Shown here piece by piece: positions 9,171 through 16,233 of a stretch of 33,554 nt of DNA; within the stretch, counting starts at the first letter, position 1; the number at the start of each line of letters is the position of its first letter. The notes below the pieces were generated by a model. It had not been told where the DNA came from. It searched no databases and worked only from the letters and a program-made list of their open reading frames with translations. Location of the stretch: positions 1 through 33,554 of the forward strand of contig CAZOWM010000041.1 of assembly GCA_964583615.1 (NCBI GenBank), read 5' to 3'. Made by a program: the position numbers and the translations under genes. Source of the stretch: CAZOWM01 sp964583615. GTDB lineage: Bacteria; Spirochaetota; B62-G9; DRHN01.

Positions 9171-9523
9171 TATTGAAGAAGAAGTCTTACACTTTACTTC
9201 CATGGAGCACTCGGTGATAATAGCGAGAAGGTGAAGAAGTACACTCTAGTGAGTTGTTGGTAATTAATCCATAAACTCAAAAATGTGAACGATGTTTGCA
9301 AATTGCATAACATTAAAGTGTAATCGATGGTGTAAGAATTTTGTGTACATGATGGTATGCTCATTGTCAATGAGAAGGTTAAGTGAATAGTGTGTATTTC
9401 TGAATCATTTACCACAAACTATTTACATGTCTGCATTGTTCGTCAATCATGAAATTCCTTTCAATAAATATGTTGGGGTAAGTATGTTCAAAACCGCGAA
9501 AAACCGGTTACCTGCATGCGGAG
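9171..9523. other. Intergenic, AT-rich, no gene seen
   Basis: No convincing coding region on either strand. The only structure I see is a short inverted repeat, AACCG...CGGTT, near 9493-9510. A promoter follows immediately downstream. Confidence 0.5.
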
Positions 9524-9552
9524 TTGACGGCACTTCGTGACTGCAATACATT
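9524..9552 (+). promoter_or_regulatory. Promoter of the polytopic membrane protein gene
   Basis: TTGACG, 17-bp spacer, TACATT. The -35 matches the sigma-70 consensus at five of six positions and the -10 at four of six. Transcription would start near 9559, leaving a ~45-nt leader with CGGAGG before the GTG start at 9606. Confidence 0.6.
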
Positions 9553-9605
9553 TTTTAGGGATAACAGATAATGAGATTTAATCAAAATTATTACCGGAGG
9601 TTGTC

Positions 9606-10418
9606 GTGCAATCTATGTCTATTCCAATTTTCGTTCTCTCTGGAATCATTATTGTTCTCGGCGCAGTGCTTTCACTTGTAGGAATACTCGTAGATAACGT
9701 CTACGAAGGAAACTCGGCCTCGCTTATTGCGCAGGGAAAAGGGCAGGACCTCGTCACTCTCATTCTCGCTGTTCCTGCGCTGATTGTTGCCCTGGTCTTT
9801 TCCATCCGTGGATCGATGCGTGCGGAGTGTGCTGTTGCGGGATTATTGGGCTACTTTCTCTATACATACTTTTCATATGCATTTCTGCTTCAATTCAACA
9901 AGTGGTTTCTCGCATATGTAGCGGCGTTTTCATGCTCTCTTTTCTCATTCGTGCTCATAATGGTTCATCTCACCAAAGCGGCGCCGGACAGCATTACACT
10001 CCCACAGGCTCCATTGAGCGCAGGTGCGGTTTTATTGATACTCTTAGGTTTTGCGCTCCTTTTCATGTGGCTGTCCCAGCTGATACCAGCCATGCAGGGC
10101 AAAAGCGTGAGAATCATTGAAGAGAGCGGAGGAAAACCTGTCATTCAGGCATTGGACCTGGGCATAATCGTGCCCGCAGCAATTATAATTGCGATCATGG
10201 TGTTTCGCCAAAACCCCGTTGGAGCGGTATGGCTCACGGTGTTCCTCGTCAAAGGAATAACCATGGCCCTTGCGGTTGTCTCGATGACCATCTTTATGGC
10301 CCGAGCAGGGACTCCGGATGTGGGAGGTGCAATTGTTTTCTCGGTTTTCAGCGCGTTGTTTATTGCAGTGTTCATATGGCTTTTCGCTTCAATGAGAGTC
10401 GCCTCTCATGTGGTCTGA
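9606..10418 (+). CDS. Polytopic inner-membrane protein of unknown function
   Basis: The start is GTG, with CGGAGG 5 nt upstream. The 270-residue product is almost wholly hydrophobic, with about seven or eight predicted membrane spans (for example I-P-I-F-V-L-S-G-I-I-I-V-L-G near the N-terminus, and V-F-S-A-L-F-I-A-V-F-I-W-L-F near the end). A short charged loop holds an E-E-S-G-G-K motif about two thirds along. I see no catalytic or transport signature and cannot assign a family. Its own promoter lies just upstream. A broken membrane-protein gene follows 24 bp downstream on the same strand and may once have shared its transcript. Confidence 0.75.
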   Translation: MQSMSIPIFVLSGIIIVLGAVLSLVGILVDNVYEGNSASLIAQGKGQDLVTLILAVPALIVALVFSIRGSMRAECAVAGLLGYFLYTYFSYAFLLQFNKWFLAYVAAFSCSLFSFVLIMVHLTKAAPDSITLPQAPLSAGAVLLILLGFALLFMWLSQLIPAMQGKSVRIIEESGGKPVIQALDLGIIVPAAIIIAIMVFRQNPVGAVWLTVFLVKGITMALAVVSMTIFMARAGTPDVGGAIVFSVFSALFIAVFIWLFASMRVASHVV

Positions 10419-10442
10419 AATCAAGTATGAGGTGGGTGAAGT

Positions 10443-11051
10443 ATGATGTTTGAACGGGGAATCACAGCAATTTTTCACATGAGTGCGAACACGTAGAGGC
10501 GTCATGCAAACCCGTATAGCGTGTGGACACGCACTACCACCGTGCTTCCTCTGCTGATTCTGGTATTCTGGATCAGGAAATGGATTGGATGGTGGTCTCT
10601 CTTTGCTATAGGGGCGGCTTTGCTCTGGATGTGGCTGAACCCGCGGATTTTCCCCCTACCAGAATCTATAAACAACTGGGCGTCAAAAGCTGTTCTTGGG
10701 GAACGTGTCTGGATCAATCGTAAGAAAGTACTGATCCCCTAACACCACCGGGTAATTCCCAACATCCTTTCTGGAATTTTTTTTGCCGGCATGGGCCTGG
10801 TTGTGTGGGGAATTGTCACGTTTTCATTGTGGCCGACATTCCTCAGAGGAGCAGTTGGCTATCTCGGGAAATTGTGGTTTGTCGACCGCATGGTGTGGCT
10901 CTTTGAAGATATGAAGGACGCCGTACCTGAATACAGAAGCTGGCTGTATGAAAGGAGGGAGAAGAGACGTGACTACCACGTCCAGGAGGCTGAGCTGAGT
11001 TTCTTCCCACATCCGGAATGTACCCTGCCAGCATACATCCTTTTTCAGTGA
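10443..11051 (+). pseudogene. DUF6653-like membrane protein gene with two in-frame nonsense codons
   Basis: One uninterrupted frame runs from ATG 10443 (GAGGTG Shine-Dalgarno upstream) to 11051, about 200 codons, apart from TAG at 10494-10496 and TAA at 10740-10742. The encoded residues fit a DUF6653-type protein: H-A-N-P-Y-S-V-W-T-R, N-P-R-I-F-P-L-P, L-G-E-R-V-W-I-N-R, H-H-R-V-I-P, and G-K-L-W-F-V-D-R-M-V-W. The TAG sits where a Trp would be expected before R-R-H-A-N-P (TGG to TAG). The TAA sits just before H-H-R, where one substitution from GAA, AAA or CAA would suffice. There are no frameshifts, so inactivation looks recent. Recoding is unlikely because TAG and TAA end intact genes here. 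The domain name is held with moderate confidence. Confidence 0.75.
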
Positions 11052-11133
11052 AATTCCCCCTTATTTCTATATTTTTCCACCTGGATATCATTAAATTCTA
11101 ATATAGAGCTTTTCACCTGAAGTGCTCACGTCC

Positions 11134-11233
11134 NNNNNNNNNNNNNNNNNNNNNNNNNNNNNNNNNNNNNNNNNNNNNNNNNNNNNNNNNNNNNNNNNNN
11201 NNNNNNNNNNNNNNNNNNNNNNNNNNNNNNNNN
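11134..11233. other. Assembly gap (100 N)
   Basis: Exactly 100 unknown bases, the conventional size for a scaffold gap of unknown true length. It removes the start of the crotonase pseudogene that follows. Confidence 0.99.
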
Positions 11234-11668
11234 AAGAGTCCAAAAATATACATTGACTGTCTTCATGGAGAGGTCATCACCCCGTGGATCGGTGCGAATC
11301 TGGCGAGTGATCTGCGGTTCGTTTCTGAAGATACACGCCTCGTGTTTTCGCACCTCAGACGAGGAAACTACATCGGAGGAGGGCTCCCATTCTTTCTTTA
11401 ACGACATACCGGTTCATCCAAGGCTTTTTAGATCCTGCTCGAACGAGATGAAATAAGTGCCGATGAGGCATTTCGGCTCGGGCTGGTAAACAAAATATTG
11501 CCGAGTGATGATTTTGAGACTGAATGTGTAAAAGAGGAAAATAAACTTTGTGATGCCGATGTTCACTCGCTGGAGATAATGAAACATCTGTTCTTCCCGT
11601 CGACGGATGAGCTCGAAAGGGTTTTCCGGGAGGAGTCTGCTCTTTTCGAGCAATTCATCCAGAGGTGA
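11234..11668 (+). pseudogene. Enoyl-CoA hydratase/isomerase (crotonase) remnant, 5' end lost in gap, two nonsense codons
   Basis: A single frame from the first base after the gap to the TGA at 11666-11668 encodes the C-terminal ~144 codons of a crotonase-fold acyl-CoA enzyme: H-G-E-V-I-T-P, a G-A-N-L-A-S-D-L-R-F-V-S-E-D-T block, F-S-H-L-R, G-G-G-L-P-F-F-L, then A-D-E-A-F-R-L-G-L-V-N-K-I and S-L-E-I-M-K-H-L. TAA at 11399-11401 and TAG at 11429-11431 interrupt it, close together just after the G-G-G-L-P-F-F active-site region. The downstream 80 codons still look well conserved. Like the DUF6653-like gene on the other side of the gap, it is broken by point mutations only. The substrate is not assignable. 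Confidence 0.8.
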
Positions 11669-11949
11669 GCACGGGCTCGCCCCGGGTAAACTTTTGTGAG
11701 GAGCACAAGAGGAGCTAATCATGAAAGTGCTCTGCTGTGAAACATTGGGAGTAGTGAGCTGAAAAAAACGGCAGGGAAAGATCGAAGACTCCTGGACATG
11801 GGAAAAGAAAAGACTTGATACTTTTGTTTATAATAAGAGGGTGCGCGCACTGTTGATTGAATGATTTTTTTTGCAGCACGGCGCAGCACCCTTCTGTATC
11901 TTTTAGTTTGAACCCTTTCTTACGGGGATGATCACTTCATTTCTCCGCT

Positions 11950-12066
11950 TTAAACTTTGTAATCTGGTTTTTCAAGTCCCATTGCTTTTTTTTCACCAAT
12001 GAAAAAGAGAATGCTGAAAAACACCAGAGGGATTGTGACCGCTTGTCTCAATACACTGAATGACAT
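11950..12066 (-). CDS. Small 38-residue membrane-anchored or truncated protein downstream of the DLH gene
   Basis: A short minus-strand frame begins 20 bp after the dienelactone-hydrolase-family gene. It has its own SD (GAGGG, about 8 nt before the ATG). It encodes a hydrophobic segment (residues ~9-24) followed by M-G-L-E-K-P-D-Y-K-V and a stop. The ending resembles the start of the mature part of SOUL-family haem-binding proteins (E-x-P-x-Y-x-V), so this may be the stub of such a gene truncated by a nonsense change; I could not find the rest of that fold downstream. The stretch 11669-11949 beyond it holds only a GTGCGCGCAC palindrome near 11840. The reading as a gene is tentative. Confidence 0.4.
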   Translation of the reverse strand: MSFSVLRQAVTIPLVFFSILFFIGEKKAMGLEKPDYKV

Positions 12067-12086
12067 CGTTTGTTCCCTCAGCGAAC

Positions 12087-12875
12087 TCAGCGAAAGATCT
12101 CATTGAAGAAATTGATCATTGCGCGGAAAGACCTCTTGTCGGCTTTCTCGTTATACGCTGCGCCTCTCGATTTATCGTTTCCCGAATCAGGATTGGTGAA
12201 GCTGTGAACAGCATCGCCGTACATGACAAGCTGCCAGTCAACACCTGCGTTCCTCATTTCTTCCTTAAACTGATTGACCTGTTCCTGCGGGACATTGGGG
12301 TCGTCAGCTCCGTGAAGAACGAGCACATTGGCTTTTATATTTTGGGCGTCGTTTGGGTTTGGTGTATCGAGATTTCCATGAAAGCTCACTACTCCCCGGA
12401 TATCTGCACCCCCACGTGCAAGCTCGAGTGCGGCACCTCCACCGAAACAGTACCCAATGGCGGCGATCCGCGATGGATCGGTAAAGCGGTGCTTCCGCAG
12501 CTGATCCAAACCTGCGGTAGCCCTGGCACGCATGAGTTGTCGATCAGAACGGTATATCCGTGCCTGTACGCCAGCTTCAGCAGGTGTCGTAGGTCGGACG
12601 CCCTTGCCGTACATGTCCAGAGCAAAAGCAACGTATCCAAGTGAGGCGATCTCGCGTGCGCGTCGTTCTACATACTCTCCCAGACCAGTCCACTCATGGA
12701 TGATGAGCACGCCGGGCCGTTTTCCCTGTACTGCGTCATCATAGGCAAAGTATCCCTGCAGTACGGCTCCGTCGTGACGGTACTCGTGATCGTATGTCCG
12801 AATTTCAGCGTAAAGGCTCGATGTAGAAACGATTCCCAAAAGAAGAGCGATCAAAGGTACTATTATTTTCTTCAT
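12087..12875 (-). CDS. Exported dienelactone hydrolase family protein
   Basis: Alpha/beta-hydrolase of 262 residues with an N-terminal signal peptide (1-23, S-S-L-Y-A), so probably periplasmic. The dienelactone hydrolase signature is complete: E61 in H-E-W-T-G, nucleophile C143 in G-Y-C-F-G-G-G, an Asp at 191/192 in G-A-D-D-P-N-V-P, and H224 in A-V-H-S-F. Family members hydrolyse dienelactone or related small esters, and many exported homologues have no known substrate. The start is secure: AAAGGAG lies 7 nt before the ATG. No aromatic-degradation genes lie nearby apart from the broken crotonase, so the annotation should stay at family level. Confidence 0.9.
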   Translation of the reverse strand: MKKIIVPLIALLLGIVSTSSLYAEIRTYDHEYRHDGAVLQGYFAYDDAVQGKRPGVLIIHEWTGLGEYVERRAREIASLGYVAFALDMYGKGVRPTTPAEAGVQARIYRSDRQLMRARATAGLDQLRKHRFTDPSRIAAIGYCFGGGAALELARGGADIRGVVSFHGNLDTPNPNDAQNIKANVLVLHGADDPNVPQEQVNQFKEEMRNAGVDWQLVMYGDAVHSFTNPDSGNDKSRGAAYNEKADKRSFRAMINFFNEIFR

Positions 12876-13152
12876 TGCTATCTCCTTTAATGTTTGATTA
12901 TAAAGTTTACGATGAGACGTGAATCTGCCTGAGGCAATAGGAAAAGCGCATTGCCCTGGAGCTTTTTTCTCCGTCCGGTTCAGGTTTCGAGCTTGACTAT
13001 CTTCCGTTCAAAATAACGAAGAGTTACAAAGTGGTTATGAATATTTATAGTGCGTGGGTTTCTGCAAAAAAGACCGCCTTTATCATGAAAGAAATAAAAA
13101 ATAGACGTGATACTGTGGCATTGCCGGCCGGAGGAGAGCATTCCTGCAGAGG

Positions 13153-13443
13153 CTATTGTAACACAATTCCCAACCTGTAGTAGTCCTCTTGCAGTTTTTG
13201 CATATTTACTATTTTGCCTGAGAATTCATACTGATTGTTCTCAGAATAGAGCGTGATTTGATGAAGGCTCCGAAGAGCCTTTTTCGGCAAATAAAGGTTT
13301 ACACCCACACCCGTTGTGCTCACGTCGAGTGTCTCGACATTCAGGTGTTTGTAAACGCCCAAGTCTGCGAAGAGATTCTGGAATCGTTTCGGGAGATCAT
13401 TATTCGGTATTCTTTCAAATTGTCGTTTATCTTTCGTATTCAT
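13153..13443 (-). CDS. PilZ domain protein (cyclic-di-GMP receptor)
   Basis: Single-domain protein of 96 residues. The c-di-GMP binding motifs are both present: R-Q-F-E-R-I near the N-terminus (the RxxxR motif) and D-V-S-T-T-G-V-G-V (the D/NxSxxG motif). Such proteins transmit c-di-GMP levels to motility, adhesion or envelope functions through a partner. An excellent SD (GGAGGAGGTG) precedes the ATG. It is transcribed away from the aminotransferase gene; the 318-bp region between them holds the promoter at 13651. No cyclase or phosphodiesterase for c-di-GMP is visible in the window. Confidence 0.88.
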   Translation of the reverse strand: MNTKDKRQFERIPNNDLPKRFQNLFADLGVYKHLNVETLDVSTTGVGVNLYLPKKALRSLHQITLYSENNQYEFSGKIVNMQKLQEDYYRLGIVLQ

Positions 13444-13650
13444 TTACTCACCTCCTCCAGGCAGAAAATATCCAACGGAATGTATAATAACAGAGGGGAA
13501 AAATTTAATCATTATTATATCCTGTTTCTCATACAAATGCAAGAAGAAAAGAAAAATAAAAAGTCGAAGGGTACAGAGATAAGTGCCTTTCCAAAGACCA
13601 AATGGAGAAAATACGTGGTTTGGGTTGCAGAATGCAAGCGTTGCTAAAGA

Positions 13651-13678
13651 TTGACAGAAGGACAGAAAAAAGGATAAT
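13651..13678 (+). promoter_or_regulatory. Promoter of the aminotransferase gene
   Basis: A perfect -35 (TTGACA), 16-bp spacer and GATAAT (five of six). Transcription from about 13685 gives a ~77-nt leader ending in AAGGAGG before the ATG at 13762. The rest of the divergent 13444-13761 region shows no gene I can support. Confidence 0.6.
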
Positions 13679-13761
13679 GGAGGGGAAGAAGAATTAACCT
13701 GAGAGTGCTCGCGTGTTTTGGAAGCAGTAAGCATGGATTTCTCTATCATAAGGAGGATAAA

Positions 13762-15000
13762 ATGAGCGGTCCTGGAAGTGAACTCATAGGAGAAGACGAA
13801 AAAAAAGCCATTCTTGAAGTGCTCGAGTCAGGGCGTCTTTTTCGGTACGGAAGCGCTGATGATCCGAAGTTTCTTGCAAAGGTCTGGGAGCTCGAAAAAA
13901 AAGTGGCGCAATACCTCAATGTAAAGCACACTGTCGCGGTGAATTCGGGCACTTCTGCTCTGCTGGTTTCGCTTCACGCTCTCGGAGTAGGACCGGGCGC
14001 GGAGGTGATTGTACCCGGGTACACGTTCATTGCGAGCATTACCTCGATTATCTATGCGCGTTCGATTCCGGTACTTGCGGAAATTGACGAATCACTGACC
14101 CTTGATCCCGAAGATGTCAAAAAGAGGATAACACCGCGGACAAAGGCGATCATGCTGGTGCATATGCTCGGGAACCCGGGGTATATCGATGAGCTCGGAA
14201 AGATTGCGGATGATAACGGTCTTTTCCTGCTCGAGGACTGCGCACAGGCGTTTGGAGCCACTTACAAGGGCAACTCCGTCGGCTCGTACGGAGAAATCGG
14301 GACCTTCAGCTTCAATGTGTACAAAACAATTACCGCGGGTGACGGGGGTATGGTTGGAACAAACGATGAGGCGCTTTACAAAAGGGCGTTTGCAATACAC
14401 GATCAGGGGCATCTTCCTCTACGGCAGGGTGTAGAACAGGGGAGCAGGACCGTTATCGGTCTCGATTTCCGGATGACAGAGCTTGCTGCTGCAGCACTTC
14501 TGGTTCAACTTTCGAAAATAGAAGCGATGAAAAAGATACTGCGTCAGAATAAAAAGAGGTTCCAGGACGGCATCAGCGATATCAGAGGGATCGGCTTCAG
14601 AAAAATCATCGATCCTGGCGGTGAGATAAACACGATTCTCACGGTGCTGTTTTCGGATGCGGAAACCGCGAGAAAGGTGGGAGACGAGCTTGGATGCGGG
14701 GTTGTTGCAGACTCTGGATGGCACGTGTACAACAACATGGAACATTTTCTCGAAAAAAAGGTCACCACTGATGAGGGGTGCCCGTTTACCTGCCCCTACT
14801 ATACTGGGGGAAGCGTTTGCTATGAAAAGGGGATGCTCCCGCTTACGGATTCGATTCTCGAACGTTCGATAAACATCAGTATCGGGGTGTTCGATACTGG
14901 TCTCGGATCGGGTTTCGGAGTGACGGTGAAAAGCGACTTCGATGAAATCGATAGAAAAATTGAACGGTTCAGAGAAGTTGCCGAAAAGTACGTACGATAA
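13762..15000 (+). CDS. DegT/DnrJ/EryC1/StrS family PLP-dependent aminotransferase
   Basis: Fold-type I aminotransferase of 412 residues; the family transaminates nucleotide-linked keto-sugars or related substrates. PLP-binding residues are visible: S-G-T-S-A-L for the phosphate, D159 in E-D-C-A-Q-A, and the Schiff-base Lys K188 in F-N-V-Y-K-T-I-T-A-G-D-G-G. The start at 13762 is preferred because AAGGAGG sits 8 nt upstream; an upstream in-frame ATG at 13705 lacks a ribosome site. No other sugar-nucleotide genes lie beside it, so the substrate is open: surface polysaccharide, glycan modification or an amino sugar. A copy of the ~162-bp repeat begins 59 bp after its stop. Confidence 0.9.
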   Translation: MSGPGSELIGEDEKKAILEVLESGRLFRYGSADDPKFLAKVWELEKKVAQYLNVKHTVAVNSGTSALLVSLHALGVGPGAEVIVPGYTFIASITSIIYARSIPVLAEIDESLTLDPEDVKKRITPRTKAIMLVHMLGNPGYIDELGKIADDNGLFLLEDCAQAFGATYKGNSVGSYGEIGTFSFNVYKTITAGDGGMVGTNDEALYKRAFAIHDQGHLPLRQGVEQGSRTVIGLDFRMTELAAAALLVQLSKIEAMKKILRQNKKRFQDGISDIRGIGFRKIIDPGGEINTILTVLFSDAETARKVGDELGCGVVADSGWHVYNNMEHFLEKKVTTDEGCPFTCPYYTGGSVCYEKGMLPLTDSILERSINISIGVFDTGLGSGFGVTVKSDFDEIDRKIERFREVAEKYVR

Positions 15001-15059
15001 ATAGCGGACAGTTATTTATGCAGAAGGATTTTTTTTGCCTCGTGAACCAAACATAAATA

Positions 15060-15221
15060 GGGTGAATGTCGAATGTCATACATCGTTCCGAAAATGTAAC
15101 ATCCACTCATACATTGCGCGCTCATTTTGAGAACTTCGTATAATAAACGTCTGTGGATTCAGTGTTTTTCACCAAAGTAAATGCTTTTCCCAAATATATC
15201 TAAAAACTCGAAGTTCGAACT
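15060..15221. repeat. Direct repeat, copy A (~162 bp, partner at 19039)
   Basis: Ungapped match to 19039-19200 with about 22 differences by eye (~86% identity). It includes GTGAATGT (15062-15069) partly complementary to ACATCCAC (15099-15106), a short CTCA-TTT-TGAG inverted repeat, GTG-TTTTT-CAC, and a terminal AGTTCGAACT palindrome. It fills much of the intergenic gap 15001-15326. The minus-strand reading frame that is open in copy B is broken here by TGA, and most differences would change residues, so a protein is unlikely. Confidence 0.85.
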
Positions 15222-15326
15222 AAAAAATTGCAATGAGACAGGAACGGGTTTTTTTCACGATATCGGGGTATATTCCGAAAATACTACTGAAAGCGGAAGG
15301 AATGTGTAGTTGAGACGGGGGATTGT

Positions 15327-16067
15327 ATGGGAAGGAAAAGAGTGTCGCTATCTTTCTTTTTTTTGTCTGTGTTTTTTTTCATTTTACTGCTCGCGGTTTC
15401 CTCTGCATCGGAGACCGACAACCTCTGGCAGAAAGCGGTAAAGGTTGCGTCGGAAAATGACAACTGGGTTCCTGGAACAGTGATCCACATAGAAGAAGTA
15501 TATTCACGGATAGGAGTGCGTCAGGAACTCAATGAGACGTATTCATCACTGCAGAGCAACAAATCAGGTGAGGTGGAGCTCACGTTTCAGAGGGTCATTC
15601 AAAACGGCAGGGATGTAACAGAGGAGTTTGTACAGGAATTTGGAGAAACGCTCGTTCTCGAGGAGAGCGAGTACTGCGTTGAGCATCCTTTTTCGGATTC
15701 CGTACTGCACGTTGAATACGTACAGAAGGGCCGCAGGAGAAGAATAAATGGAGAAAACTGTGTGCTGTATGAGTTCACCTATAAAAACGAAAAGGGCACG
15801 TGGGAGGGGAGCGCCTGGATCGAGGAACAGTCTGGTGTTCCTGTTGTTGTAGACGGGACACTCGTGTCTGTTCCGCTCGATGAAAAGTGGTACACAGTAT
15901 CGAAGCTCAGCATCAGTACGGAATATATTTCAACCGCTTCAGGAGAGTGGTATCCTCAGCGCGCGACTGTTGACTCTGTAATCGAGGTCGAGGGTGATTT
16001 TCTTCAATCGTACAAGGGGAGAATAAAGGAAACCTATGATTTCGAAGACTACTGGAGAGTTGAGTAG
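15327..16067 (+). CDS. Exported beta-rich protein, possibly LolA/LolB-like
   Basis: Protein of 246 residues with a strong signal peptide (hydrophobic core F-F-F-L-S-V-F-F-F-I-L-L-L, cleavage near S-S-A-S). The mature part alternates beta-strand-like segments and includes G-T-W-E-G-S-A-W-I-E-E-Q-S-G-V-P, a pattern typical of periplasmic proteins in the LolA/LolB/outer-membrane-lipoprotein-sorting superfamily, where a hydrophobic cavity carries lipids. That likeness is structural and weak. A GGGGGA Shine-Dalgarno lies just before the ATG. It is the first of two exported-protein genes enclosed between the direct repeats. Confidence 0.72.
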   Translation: MGRKRVSLSFFFLSVFFFILLLAVSSASETDNLWQKAVKVASENDNWVPGTVIHIEEVYSRIGVRQELNETYSSLQSNKSGEVELTFQRVIQNGRDVTEEFVQEFGETLVLEESEYCVEHPFSDSVLHVEYVQKGRRRRINGENCVLYEFTYKNEKGTWEGSAWIEEQSGVPVVVDGTLVSVPLDEKWYTVSKLSISTEYISTASGEWYPQRATVDSVIEVEGDFLQSYKGRIKETYDFEDYWRVE

Positions 16068-16147
16068 AATTTTCGCCTGAATCGAGCTAGGAAAATATTT
16101 GAAATACGGGGACAAGAATGTTTACAATGTAAGAAGGGAAAAGAAGA

Positions 16148-16176
16148 TTGGCATAGTTATAGACCGGATTTAAAAT
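16148..16176 (+). promoter_or_regulatory. Promoter of the propeller protein gene
   Basis: TTGGCA, 17-bp spacer, TAAAAT; each hexamer matches consensus at five of six positions. Transcription from about 16183 would exclude the in-frame ATG at 16192 from a workable ribosome-binding context and favours the start at 16234. Confidence 0.6.
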
Positions 16177-16233
16177 CCTTACCTTGAATCGGTGAGAAAT
16201 CGTGATATTTTTCTTGTAAGAAAAGGAAAGAAA

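Noticed and set aside
10494..11431. Stop-codon reassignment (TAG/TAA read as sense)
   Set aside because: Intact genes in the window end with TAG (19020), TAA (7867) and TGA (1920), and their frames have no internal stops. The in-frame stops occur only in genes with other signs of loss or next to the assembly gap.
12060..12644. Plus-strand frame of 194 codons opposite the dienelactone hydrolase gene
   Set aside because: The minus strand has a signal peptide, a full catalytic triad and a strong ribosome site; the plus-strand frame has none.
13037..13177. Plus-strand 46-residue frame upstream of and overlapping the PilZ gene end
   Set aside because: No SD, no hydrophobic or known motif, and it overlaps the PilZ 3' end on the other strand.
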